A stretch of 64,000 nucleotides of DNA, taken from the NCBI GenBank assembly GCA_964641965.1, contig CAZXLD010000017.1, positions 18,619 to 82,618 on the forward strand. Direction: 5' to 3'. The notes under the pieces were generated by a model. The model searched no databases and was not told where the DNA came from. It saw nothing but the letters and a program-made list of their open reading frames with translations. Every line of letters starts with the position of its first letter. Position 1 is the stretch's first letter. Positions 8,956 to 17,344 of this stretch are shown here, piece by piece. Position numbers and translations under genes: made by a program. The DNA is from JAJDFU01 sp964641965. GTDB taxonomy: Bacteria > Bacteroidota > Bacteroidia > Chitinophagales > Saprospiraceae.

Positions 8956-9660
8956 TTATTTCTTGATGGATTGCAGGAATTCCTGCCGAACATTTTCGTT
9001 AAGAAAACGCCCTCCGAAATCAGATGTGACAGTTGTACTGTGGTCGTGTTCTACACCACGGACCTCCACACACATATGGCGGGCATCGATGACCACAGCT
9101 ACATCTTCCGTTCCCAGGATAGCCCGAAGTTCGGCACCAATCTGTTTGGTCAATCGTTCTTGAACCTGAGGCCGGCGCGCGAAATAATCCACAATCCGAT
9201 TCAATTTGGACAGCCCAATTACGTGATCGCCGGGAATGTAGGCGACATGGGCCCTTCCAAGAATGGGGAGGAAATGATGCTCACAGAAGGATTTTACCGT
9301 TATATCCCGTTCAACGAGCATTTGCTTGTAGTCGTAGTTGTTTTCAAAGAGCGAAATTTTCGGACGATTAGCTGGGCTGAGTCCCTTGAACACTTCGGAG
9401 ACAAACATCTTGGCTACCCGCTTTGGAGTCCCTTGCAGCGAATCATCGCTTAGATCCAACCCTAACAGATCCATGATCGACTCAAAGTGATCAGCGATTT
9501 GTTCGATCTTTTCAGCGTTAGTCAATTGTTGGGAGGCTGGCTTTATTGGGGTCTCCAGGGAAACGGTCCGCCGAGCCACACGTACCACTTCGCTTTCTGC
9601 AGCTGGGGCATGAGAATGACCATTGAGGCTTCCGTTTTTGGAGTTGTTACTTGCGTACAT
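8956..9660 (-). CDS. folE: GTP cyclohydrolase I
   Basis: A 234-residue enzyme converting GTP to 7,8-dihydroneopterin triphosphate, the first step of folate (and biopterin) synthesis. The zinc ligands are readable as C126 and H129 in SFCEHHFLP and C197 in HMCVEVRG; the GLSKLNRIVDYFARRPQVQE block is typical for the family. The first 45 residues are a low-complexity extension not needed for the fold. It heads a two-gene unit with the SDR. The dihydropteroate synthase gene of the same pathway lies about 28 kb away in this window. Confidence 0.95.
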   Translation of the reverse strand: MYASNNSKNGSLNGHSHAPAAESEVVRVARRTVSLETPIKPASQQLTNAEKIEQIADHFESIMDLLGLDLSDDSLQGTPKRVAKMFVSEVFKGLSPANRPKISLFENNYDYKQMLVERDITVKSFCEHHFLPILGRAHVAYIPGDHVIGLSKLNRIVDYFARRPQVQERLTKQIGAELRAILGTEDVAVVIDARHMCVEVRGVEHDHSTTVTSDFGGRFLNENVRQEFLQSIKK

Positions 9661-9968
9661 GAACTGTATTAAGGTAATATGATTAAATGAACGGCATAGA
9701 AAACGCTCTGCTCCTGTGAATGTTCAAGTTGGTACTTTGACTCCATCAACAGGCCTTCTGCAAATTCAACGGATATCCCCAGTTGAGAAACTTGAATCAT
9801 TCGCTTGACAAATGCACCTAACAGGAATACCTGGGAATGTGGAAAAAAACCAATACGGTGCTGGTTTTCAGACGGTTTGAATGTGCATATGTTTTTTACT
9901 AACTTTTTAAGTGCCTAAAAATCAACGACTTAAATTATTTGATTATACCTGGTTGGTGGAATTTTTGG
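9661..9968. other. Upstream region of folE without genes
   Basis: AT-rich non-coding stretch between folE and a small transcription unit that starts near 9969. No reading frame or repeat of note was found, and no clear minus-strand TAnnTTTG box for folE. Confidence 0.4.
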
Positions 9969-10000
9969 TTTGACTGAATAGGCTTAATTCATTACCTTTA
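9969..10000 (+). promoter_or_regulatory. Bacteroidota-type promoter of a small transcription unit
   Basis: TTTG at 9969-9972, a 20-bp spacer, then TACCTTTA at 9993-10000 match the Bacteroidota -33 TTTG / -7 TAnnTTTG pattern with one mismatch. The expected transcript start is a few bases downstream, ahead of the small reading frame at 10028. Confidence 0.55.
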
Positions 10001-10027
10001 ACAAGTGCCAAAGAAAAGCGACAACTT

Positions 10028-10132
10028 ATGAGCGCGACTCAGACAACCTACCAATTCATTAATTCCAGTACAGGTCAGTCCGATCTGGATGATGGATCGC
10101 GCTTCATGGGCACCTATAAATACACTACATAA
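10028..10132 (+). CDS. Putative 34-residue small protein
   Basis: A short reading frame (ATG to TAA) begins MSATQTTYQF and ends FMGTYKYTT. It is polar, rich in Thr and Ser, has no signal peptide, no membrane segment and no double-glycine leader. Support comes from its setting: a well-formed promoter 28 bases upstream and hairpins downstream followed by a T-run, so the whole unit spans about 230 bases. I do not recognise the family. It could equally be a structured small RNA with an accidental frame. Confidence 0.35.
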   Translation: MSATQTTYQFINSSTGQSDLDDGSRFMGTYKYTT

Positions 10133-10138
10133 GAAACC

Positions 10139-10201
10139 GGCAGGCTGGACCAAATAATACCTGCCTCAAAATAAGAGCCCGGGGCTCTACGAGTATTTTT
10201 T
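10139..10201 (+). terminator. Two hairpins with T-run after the small reading frame
   Basis: GGCAGG (10139-10144) pairs with CCTGCC (10160-10165). A second, tighter hairpin AGAGCCC/GGGCTCT spans 10174-10188, and a run of six T follows at 10196-10201. The second hairpin with the T-run resembles an intrinsic terminator. A third stem, CTCCGC/GCGGAG, lies at 10222-10244. Confidence 0.5.
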
Positions 10202-10363
10202 GTATCAGTAAGTTGGACAGGCTCCGCTGCAGAATTGTGGCGGAGTTTCTTTATTCTTAGGCGCTTTCCCTCCACTATTGGTATATTTACATCCGGTTTT
10301 GAGCACCTATTCCGTTTTGCTGTTTTACCCTAACGGATTAAACCGAAACGTGCTCTGAGCCCT

Positions 10364-10371
10364 TACCTTTG
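10364..10371 (+). promoter_or_regulatory. Candidate -7 box of lpdA
   Basis: TACCTTTG matches the TAnnTTTG box and lies 26 bases before the lpdA start. No TTTG was found at the expected upstream spacing, so this is a partial match only. Confidence 0.35.
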
Positions 10372-10397
10372 TTAATTACCTCAACATAAAAGAATAA

Positions 10398-11801
10398 ATG
10401 AATTACGATCTTTTAGTAATCGGAAGTGGGCCTGGAGGATACGTAGCAGCCATCCGCGCCTCCCAACTTGGTATGAAAGTAGGCGTTATTGAAAAAGAGT
10501 CTGTTGGTGGGATTTGCCTGAATTGGGGTTGTATTCCAACCAAGGCCTTATTGAAAAGCGCCCAGGTGTTTGAATATATCCAACATGCACAGGATTATGG
10601 AATAACCGTCAAGGAAGCCAATGTCGATTTTGATGGCATGATCAAGCGCAGCCGAACCGTGGCTGACGGAATGAGCAAGGGAGTCAATTTCCTGTTTCGG
10701 AAAAACAAAATCGACCTGATCACAGGACACGGAACCCTGGTACCAGGAAAAAAGGTAGAAGTTACAGACCCGAAAGGAAATAAAACCACCTATTCGGCTG
10801 AGCATACCATTATTGCTACCGGAGGTCGGGCTAAAGCGCTTCCTACTGTACCCATTGACGGGGAAAAGGTGATCGAATACCGTAAAGCCATGACCCTGGA
10901 AAAGCAGCCTAAACGAATGATAGTAGTTGGAGCGGGTGCTATCGGTACGGAGTTTGCCTATTTCTATCATAGCATTGGAACGGAAGTGACTGTAATCGAA
11001 TTCTTGCCACAGGGATTACTTCCTAGGGAGGATGCAGACATCTCCAAAGAGTTGGGTAAAGTATACCGGAAGAAAGGTATTCAGGTATTGGCCAATCATG
11101 CCGTAGAATCCGTTGATATCTCGGGCGAAGGCTGTAAGGTAAAGGTCAAGAATCGCAAAGATGATTCGGTTCAGGAAATAGAGTGCGACATTGTGCTATC
11201 CGCCGCCGGCGTAACGCCTAATACCGAAGATATCGGCTTGGAAGCCGTAGGTATCACCCCCAACAAGCAAGGCCAAATTGAAGTCGACGAACACTATAAC
11301 ACCTCGGTTGCAGGGATCTACGCCATTGGAGATGTGATCTCCTCCGGTCCTGCGCTGGCTCATGTGGCGAGTGCGGAGGGGATTCACTGCGTAGAGACGA
11401 TTGCGGGAATGAGCCCTCAGCCTATTGATTATTCAAATATTCCTTCCTGTACTTATTGTGTTCCCGAAGTGGCTTCGGTGGGCCTTACCGAGGCACAAGC
11501 AAAAGAAGCTGGCTATGAAGTAAAAGTTGGGAAGTTTCCCTATTCAGCTTCAGGGAAAGCGAGCGCCGCAGGCGATAAAAGTGGTTTCGTCAAGGTAATC
11601 TACGACGCAAAATATGGTGAATGGCTTGGCGCTCACATGATCGGCCAAAATGTTACGGAATTGATTGCAGAAGTGGTGGCCGCTCGAAAACTGGAAACGA
11701 CAGGCCATGAAATCATCAAGGCGGTACACCCACACCCAACTATGAGTGAGGCAGTTATGGAAGCTACTGCAGCTGCCTATGATGAAGTGATCCATTTGTG
11801 A
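10398..11801 (+). CDS. lpdA: Dihydrolipoyl dehydrogenase
   Basis: A 467-residue FAD flavoprotein, the E3 subunit of 2-oxoacid dehydrogenase complexes and/or the glycine cleavage system; it reoxidises dihydrolipoamide with NAD+. The FAD motif GSGPGG is at 9-14, the redox-active disulfide C40/C45 in GGICLNWGCIPTK, a second nucleotide motif GAGAIGTEFAYF near the middle, and the catalytic His-Glu pair in the C-terminal HPHPTMSE (H446, E451). Length is normal for the family. No E1 or E2 genes are adjacent, which is common when one E3 serves several complexes. A strong hairpin terminator follows. Confidence 0.95.
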   Translation: MNYDLLVIGSGPGGYVAAIRASQLGMKVGVIEKESVGGICLNWGCIPTKALLKSAQVFEYIQHAQDYGITVKEANVDFDGMIKRSRTVADGMSKGVNFLFRKNKIDLITGHGTLVPGKKVEVTDPKGNKTTYSAEHTIIATGGRAKALPTVPIDGEKVIEYRKAMTLEKQPKRMIVVGAGAIGTEFAYFYHSIGTEVTVIEFLPQGLLPREDADISKELGKVYRKKGIQVLANHAVESVDISGEGCKVKVKNRKDDSVQEIECDIVLSAAGVTPNTEDIGLEAVGITPNKQGQIEVDEHYNTSVAGIYAIGDVISSGPALAHVASAEGIHCVETIAGMSPQPIDYSNIPSCTYCVPEVASVGLTEAQAKEAGYEVKVGKFPYSASGKASAAGDKSGFVKVIYDAKYGEWLGAHMIGQNVTELIAEVVAARKLETTGHEIIKAVHPHPTMSEAVMEATAAAYDEVIHL

Positions 11802-11829
11802 TCAAACCATCACATGCTAGTGTAAATGC

Positions 11830-11872
11830 AAAAGGAGTGTGGCGACTACCACCTACTCCCTTTTTCTTTTTC
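11830..11872 (+). terminator. Intrinsic terminator between convergent lpdA and the fusion-protein gene
   Basis: AAAAGGAGT and GTGG pair with CCAC and ACTCCCTTTT around the loop CGACTA, with T-rich sequence after it. On the other strand an A-run mirrors it, so it may act in both directions. Confidence 0.7.
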
Positions 11873-11894
11873 CTAATGATGGTTGGATGTGAAT

Positions 11895-13184
11895 TCAAGA
11901 AGCAGGTCTGCGCCTGGATCCAAAAATCCGTTCTACGAATTTTTTATCCTGGGTAATTATTTTCGCCTCTCCCTTCAGCTCCCGGATCGGATCTATCTCT
12001 TTGCCCCGGTTGGTGATCAATCCTTCCGGAAAGCCTACTTCAATCATGATAGAGTCGTTATTGGGAACCGTACCCTTCCATTTTACCTGACCAATCACGG
12101 CACCGAATTCGGAAAAAGTAAAGCTGCTCAATTTAACAACCACCCGTTGCCCTGTCTTGACCTGTCCTGATCTTCGAAGGTCAACCATCATGCGGCCTAC
12201 GGTTTCAGTCTTTACGGTTGGAAGGATATCCATTAACTGAGTCTGGGAAGCGACGTATTGCTGGGGAGAAAGATTGTCATTGGTAAATAAAACCACTCCC
12301 CGGATGGGAGAAGTCAACAAGTAGTCTTTTTTCCAAAGTTCAACTTTATTTTGAAGGCGCACGAAACTTTCCTCCAATCGCCCTGAGGCTGCCAGCAAAG
12401 ATTCCCGATTGACTACCTGCAAGCCGTTGATTTGGCGTTTGATGTTGTCTATTTCAAATTGACGGCTTCGGATGCTGGACTCCAGGCCCTGCATTTCGCG
12501 TTCAAGCGCTATGATTTCTTCCTCAATTTGCCGTAAGGTCGAGTAATTGATTTCTTTTCGTAAAAACAAGTTTCGGCTGTAGGATTGCCTTTGTTTGACC
12601 AAGTCCAATTGAACCGAAAGACTCTCTTTACGCGAACGTTCGGAATACAACAATTGCTCTGTTTGGCGCAGTCTGGACCTCAGCTCCCTTTCTGAGGGGC
12701 GTTCCCGAAGCCGGGTGTACTGCATCCGTAATTCATTTTGCTTATCGAAAAACTCATAAATATCCGGCTGAAGTTCACCTAGTAAAAGGTCCTTCGGTGG
12801 AGCCAGATTGAGCAAAACCGAATCATTTAGCTCACCAATAGAGAGCAATAAATCCTCCAAATGTGAAATATCCTCAAAATTGGCATTACTCTGAAATACA
12901 ACCAGGATTTGACCGCGCTCCACCGTGTCTTCATTCGACACCAAGACTTTATCAATATAATTGTTCTGAGCGGCAAACAACTTGCGCGCCGGATCACTGG
13001 AGAAAACGGTGATATCTCCAGGGACCACATCCGGATATTCAACCATAACCGAAAGACAAGCCATTCCAACCAAAACTACAAATGCCATGAGCGTACCGTA
13101 ACGCACCAACCAGGAAGGCGGCGTACCGAGTACCTCCTGCACCTCCCCACTCCTATCGTCAAACAAAGCGTTTTGATTACTCAT
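11895..13184 (-). CDS. HlyD-family membrane fusion protein
   Basis: A 429-residue periplasmic adaptor of a type I (ABC) exporter. It has one N-terminal membrane helix (about 28-48) after a short cytoplasmic tail, a lipoyl-like half motif, a long coiled-coil region (about 130-270, rich in Arg, Glu, Gln and Leu) and a C-terminal beta-barrel part. It starts 4 bases after the stop of the C39-type ABC transporter, so both form one operon. No TolC-like outer-membrane partner is encoded in the window. Confidence 0.85.
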   Translation of the reverse strand: MSNQNALFDDRSGEVQEVLGTPPSWLVRYGTLMAFVVLVGMACLSVMVEYPDVVPGDITVFSSDPARKLFAAQNNYIDKVLVSNEDTVERGQILVVFQSNANFEDISHLEDLLLSIGELNDSVLLNLAPPKDLLLGELQPDIYEFFDKQNELRMQYTRLRERPSERELRSRLRQTEQLLYSERSRKESLSVQLDLVKQRQSYSRNLFLRKEINYSTLRQIEEEIIALEREMQGLESSIRSRQFEIDNIKRQINGLQVVNRESLLAASGRLEESFVRLQNKVELWKKDYLLTSPIRGVVLFTNDNLSPQQYVASQTQLMDILPTVKTETVGRMMVDLRRSGQVKTGQRVVVKLSSFTFSEFGAVIGQVKWKGTVPNNDSIMIEVGFPEGLITNRGKEIDPIRELKGEAKIITQDKKFVERIFGSRRRPAS

Positions 13185-13188
13185 TTGC

Positions 13189-15378
13189 TTAGCCTCCTAA
13201 CTCCATTTGATTCCTAACCAATTGATAGTAAGCTCCCTGTACGTAGGAAAGTTCTTCGTGCGTACCTTGCTCTACCAACTCTCCGTCTTCCAATACGATG
13301 ATATTGTCGGCTTCCAGGATCGTACTCATGCGATGAGCCACAATTACTTTTGTTGCATTTGTGAAAATATCGTCCAGGTTTTCCATGATCAACAACTCGT
13401 TGTATGGATCAAGTGCGATAGTGGCCTCATCCAGGAAAATATAATCTGGAGCTTTGTAGACCAAACGTGCAATTAGAAGTCGTTGTTTCTGCCCCTCCGA
13501 TAGCCCTTGTCCTTCCCGCCCCACAACCGTATTGTAGCCCAAGGGCAAAGACTCAACGAAGGATTGAATGTTAGCCGCTTTTACGGCCTTTAGCAGTTTT
13601 TGCTTATCAATAATTTCATCTCCTAATGCTATATTCCGAGCAATGGTATCCTGGAAGATATAACCATCCTGAAGCACGCCGCCGCATTTACTTCGCCAGA
13701 GACGATTGTCAACATTTGCCAAGCTGATATCTCCCAACCGGATCACACCCTCAGTTGGCTGGTATAGATTCATCAGCAACTTGATCAAGGTTGTTTTTCC
13801 ACTTCCGCTTGTACCTACGATTGCCGTAGTTCGACCTTTTGGAATCCGCAAAGAGATATTTCGCAACACTTTTTTGGACCCGGGACCATGATATTGAAAG
13901 GTTACCTTATCCAATACCAAATCACTATCCTCGGGAAGAAGGGTGATTTTATTTGCCGGATCCTCCTGTTCTTCCCGTAAATGAATTTCATTCATCCGTT
14001 CGAGGCTCATCCGAGCTTCCTGGAACGAACGCAAAAACTCTACCATTCGATTAATGGGGGCATTTTGCGTACCTACGATGTACATAATGGCAACCATCAT
14101 ACCCAAGGTCATTTGCCCATCAACTACAAAATGTGCAGCCAAAGCAATGATTAACAGATTTTTACCTTCATTTAGAATTGCTGAACCCGTCCGTTGAAGT
14201 TGCTCCCACTGCCGAGTTTCGAGGCCAATGGTAAACAACTTTGCCTGAATCCGTTCCCAAGCCCAACGTTTCTGCTTTTCGGCATTGTGCAACTTGATTT
14301 CACGCATCCCATTGATCAGCTCCATCAGGCTTCCCTGGTTTTCGGTTAACTGGTCAAACTGCTGAGTGTCCGATTTCTTGCGGAGGCGCCCGATAAGCGC
14401 CACCCAAAAAACGGCTAAAAGAGTACCTGTGAGAAATACGGATAAGATGGCCGGACTCCAGATAGCAAGTATGATTGCAAAGGCAAAGAAGGTGAAAAAA
14501 GAAAAAACGGACATTAAAGAGGTGGAAGTCAGGAACCGTTGAACACGTTCGTTGTCTGAAATCCGTTGGAGTAGGTCGCCGGTGAGTCTGGTTTCAAAAA
14601 ACCGCAGCGGCATTTTAGTCAGTTGAATCAGGAAATCGGAGACCAGGCTAATATTGATCCGGGCACCGACATGGAGCAGGATATAGCTGCGAAACAATTC
14701 TATGGTCAGCTGGCTAAACAGGAGGATTCCAAGGGCAAAGATGGCCATATTAATATACTCTGCATCTACCCGGTCCACACCTACGTCGATAATCGACTTT
14801 AGCAAGAAGGGAACAAGTAACTGCAAGAGTATGCCCAGGACCAACCCCAGCCCCAGTTGGACCATCAAACCTCTATACCTCTTGAAATAGGGAATGAGAT
14901 ACCGAATTTTAGTGCGATCCACAACGTCATCTTCCCGCACAAAAAATTCAGGCGTCGTTTGAAGCAGCAACAATACCCCTACCGGCGTTCCATCTTCATC
15001 CATTTCGGCCCAGTGTTCCAGAAATTCCTCGGTGGTTAGTTTCCGTTTACCCCGGGCGGGGTCAGCGATGTAAATGGCAGATGGAGTTGCTTTGTAAACG
15101 ACCACGAAATGATCTTCATCCCAATGAGCTATACAAGGAAGGGGAAGGTCGCGAAGCAGCCGTTCCAGAGGTACGCGTACAGCCAGGGTTTGCAAGCCCA
15201 GTTTTTCTGCCGCTTCACTGATACTTAACAAGTCTACCCCCTGTTTACCAATGTAGGTCAATTCCCTTAGATAATCCAGAGAGTAGTTGCGACCAAAATG
15301 CCTGGCAACCATGCGAAGGCAGGTGGCGCCGCAGTCCATGCTATCTAATTGTTGATATATAGGAAAGTTATTCCGCAT
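13189..15378 (-). CDS. C39-peptidase ABC exporter
   Basis: A 729-residue bacteriocin-processing type transporter: peptidase C39 domain, a six-helix membrane domain, and an ATPase. The peptidase triad is visible as C16 (MDCGATC), H90 (HWDEDHFVVVY) and D106 (IADPARG), so it should cleave double-glycine-type leaders during export. The ATPase has Walker A GTSGSGKTT near 521, a signature that reads LSEGQKQR instead of LSGGQ, and DEATIALDP. Together with the following fusion-protein gene it would form the inner-membrane part of a peptide exporter. No candidate precursor peptide with a GG leader was found next to it. Confidence 0.9.
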   Translation of the reverse strand: MRNNFPIYQQLDSMDCGATCLRMVARHFGRNYSLDYLRELTYIGKQGVDLLSISEAAEKLGLQTLAVRVPLERLLRDLPLPCIAHWDEDHFVVVYKATPSAIYIADPARGKRKLTTEEFLEHWAEMDEDGTPVGVLLLLQTTPEFFVREDDVVDRTKIRYLIPYFKRYRGLMVQLGLGLVLGILLQLLVPFLLKSIIDVGVDRVDAEYINMAIFALGILLFSQLTIELFRSYILLHVGARINISLVSDFLIQLTKMPLRFFETRLTGDLLQRISDNERVQRFLTSTSLMSVFSFFTFFAFAIILAIWSPAILSVFLTGTLLAVFWVALIGRLRKKSDTQQFDQLTENQGSLMELINGMREIKLHNAEKQKRWAWERIQAKLFTIGLETRQWEQLQRTGSAILNEGKNLLIIALAAHFVVDGQMTLGMMVAIMYIVGTQNAPINRMVEFLRSFQEARMSLERMNEIHLREEQEDPANKITLLPEDSDLVLDKVTFQYHGPGSKKVLRNISLRIPKGRTTAIVGTSGSGKTTLIKLLMNLYQPTEGVIRLGDISLANVDNRLWRSKCGGVLQDGYIFQDTIARNIALGDEIIDKQKLLKAVKAANIQSFVESLPLGYNTVVGREGQGLSEGQKQRLLIARLVYKAPDYIFLDEATIALDPYNELLIMENLDDIFTNATKVIVAHRMSTILEADNIIVLEDGELVEQGTHEELSYVQGAYYQLVRNQMELGG

Positions 15379-15478
15379 GTCCGATCACCTTTTGGATCTG
15401 GTACGCCATTCTTCAAAAATATTGATTTTAAATGGAACGCCGAAATACCTGAAAATTGGATCGGGGAAGGCTGCTATT

Positions 15479-16333
15479 TTAGGCAGGACCGAAAGGTCCA
15501 GTTTTTACCTTGTCAAACCAGTTTTGGGCGAATATCAATACCTCCTTGAAAGCAGGTTCATTATGGATTTCGTGCCGCATGCCTGGCCAGGTTTGAAAAA
15601 CAATATCCGGATTATGAGCAGCAAAAGATTGGCTTGCGTCTATAGAAGTGACCGGATCGGATGTACCGTGCATGATCAAGGTGGGCAATGGCATTCCTTG
15701 ATTATACTCTTCCAGCGCCATTCCTTCCTCGAACATGCCAACCCCGGTGGTAACCGATATCTGGCCATGCACCAGCGGATCTGCTTCGTAGGCCTTTGCG
15801 ACTTCCGGATCGGTGCTTAAGCCGGAAGGATCTAAGTTGGTTGCCTGCTGCAGGCCTGGCCAAACCCCCTTCATCATCTTACCCAACCGCATCTGCCAAG
15901 CAGGTGGATCAAAGGCCAACTGAATCCAAGGTGCACTAGAAACAACAGCAGTAGTTTGATACAGTGGCCTTTGCAAACCATATTTCAGCACCAGCATCCC
16001 TCCCATACTGTGTCCATACAACAAAAGGGGCAATCCGGGATACATAGCTTTAGCTTGTTGAAGCAAATGCTCTATTTCGTCATAAAAGAGTTCAAAATGT
16101 TGCACATGGCCACGTTTGCCGCCAGACCGACCATGCCCCACCCGATCATTGCCTAGCAGCGCCGATTGAAACTGGTCGTTAAAAAAAGCAGCAACGTGCC
16201 TGTATCGACCCATATGCTCACCAAATCCATGTACAAGCACCACTACTTGTCGGGGTCGGGGATGCTCCCAATGATAACCAATGACCTTGGTGCCACTGGC
16301 ATTTTCCCAGTCAAACGTTTTTTCCTGCACCAT
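15479..16333 (-). CDS. Alpha/beta hydrolase, lysophospholipase/monoglyceride-lipase type
   Basis: A 284-residue cytoplasmic serine hydrolase of the Hydrolase_4 group. The oxyanion motif is HGFGEH (35-40), the nucleophile elbow GHSMGG has S109, the acid lies in MHGTSDPVTS and the catalytic His in MRHEIHNE near the C-terminus. These are typical of monoacylglycerol lipases and lysophospholipases; the natural ester is not known. It lies 100 bases before the exporter gene on the same strand, and a shared transcript is possible. Confidence 0.85.
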   Translation of the reverse strand: MVQEKTFDWENASGTKVIGYHWEHPRPRQVVVLVHGFGEHMGRYRHVAAFFNDQFQSALLGNDRVGHGRSGGKRGHVQHFELFYDEIEHLLQQAKAMYPGLPLLLYGHSMGGMLVLKYGLQRPLYQTTAVVSSAPWIQLAFDPPAWQMRLGKMMKGVWPGLQQATNLDPSGLSTDPEVAKAYEADPLVHGQISVTTGVGMFEEGMALEEYNQGMPLPTLIMHGTSDPVTSIDASQSFAAHNPDIVFQTWPGMRHEIHNEPAFKEVLIFAQNWFDKVKTGPFGPA

Positions 16334-16361
16334 AAGGTCGGGAAGCTAAAGCTTTTACGTG

Positions 16362-16400
16362 GATAAAATAAAAAACCTGCATGCCGAATGGTCATGCAGG
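16362..16400 (-). terminator. Intrinsic terminator of the glucosaminidase gene
   Basis: CCTGCATG and CATGCAGG form a perfect 8-bp stem around a 9-base loop; on the minus strand it is followed by TTTTTTATTTTAT. It is placed 37 bases after the stop at 16437. Confidence 0.8.
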
Positions 16401-16436
16401 GACGAAAGAGCAACAAATAGTAAATGGTGATTTTCT

Positions 16437-17231
16437 TCAGGCTGACTCAGGCGGCTGATCATACCGATGGAGTCGTAAGACCTCAATGATCTGGATAAGC
16501 TTTTCTGCATACTTGGGATCAGTAGCATAACCGGCTTTCTTGAGGCCATAGGCCCAACCTTTATAATCCATCCGATTGAGGCGAAAAAGAGGTCTGTAGC
16601 GTTTCCCTTTCAAAAATTGGGAATGATCGGTATAACTATCCCTGGCGGAAGCATAGACCTTGAACATATCATAAGCATCATCATCTGCATAATTTCTGCA
16701 CGTACAGCCTATGCATTTGGACTTACATTTTATGCCAAAATGGTTGTTGGACTCCGTGGCCAGGCGGCTACCACCTGCATCCGACTCCAATAGTCCTTGT
16801 GCCAAGGTGATACTGGCAGGTATACCGTGTAATTTCATTTCCCGAATAGCTGCGGGCGCAAATTCTTTCAGGTACGATCGGACAACTCGAAGTTTTTCCT
16901 GGATGATGGTTGAGGGCACTTTTTTCCTTTCCAGATAGCTTTTTCCCAAAATCACGCTAAGATTCCTGATTTTTTTGGCCTGCTCTTGCTCAGCAGCACT
17001 TAAGCGACTAGCGGGTTTAGGCGATCTGACAGGCAAATTGCCTAAAATGGAAGGAAAAGGGAAAAGGTGTTCTTGATGAACTACCCCGGGAATGGCCATT
17101 AGCCGAAAATCCAGGGAAACATCCTTTCGAAAAATCAACCAGGTCAGACAAGCCAATAAGACGACCTTAAAGAGTACATCCACCCCCGCGAACCGGTAAT
17201 TTGGAAACCAACTGCCTATTTGAGCATCCAT
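16437..17231 (-). CDS. Membrane-anchored glucosaminidase-domain (GH73-like) protein
   Basis: A 264-residue protein with one N-terminal membrane helix (about 18-35), so the catalytic part should be periplasmic. The C-terminal 150 residues match the FlgJ/GH73 N-acetylglucosaminidase domain that cuts peptidoglycan glycan chains: ITLAQGLLESDAGGSRLA with the likely catalytic E149, then NNHFGIKC and the YATDPKYAEKLIQII tail. Within the domain there is a tight cysteine group (C169, C173, C176, C178) that may form disulfides or bind a metal. It stands alone, with its own promoter and terminator. Confidence 0.85.
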   Translation of the reverse strand: MDAQIGSWFPNYRFAGVDVLFKVVLLACLTWLIFRKDVSLDFRLMAIPGVVHQEHLFPFPSILGNLPVRSPKPASRLSAAEQEQAKKIRNLSVILGKSYLERKKVPSTIIQEKLRVVRSYLKEFAPAAIREMKLHGIPASITLAQGLLESDAGGSRLATESNNHFGIKCKSKCIGCTCRNYADDDAYDMFKVYASARDSYTDHSQFLKGKRYRPLFRLNRMDYKGWAYGLKKAGYATDPKYAEKLIQIIEVLRLHRYDQPPESA

Positions 17232-17247
17232 CTTTGTTTCTTTTTCA

Positions 17248-17280
17248 CAAATATAAAACTATTTGTTTTAAAAAGTCAAA
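17248..17280 (-). promoter_or_regulatory. Bacteroidota-type promoter of the glucosaminidase gene
   Basis: Read on the minus strand, TTTG (17280-17277), a 21-bp spacer and TATATTTG (17255-17248) fit the -33/-7 consensus exactly. The leader before the start at 17231 would be only about ten bases. Confidence 0.65.
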
Positions 17281-17344
17281 CTTCAACTAGCCGTAACTTT
17301 ACTTCAGATCCGACATTGAGTTCTTTTTTTAGCTTTGGCGGGTC

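Noticed and set aside
15379..15478. Possible precursor peptide for the C39 exporter in the gap before it
   Set aside because: The only open frame has no ATG start and no double-glycine leader.
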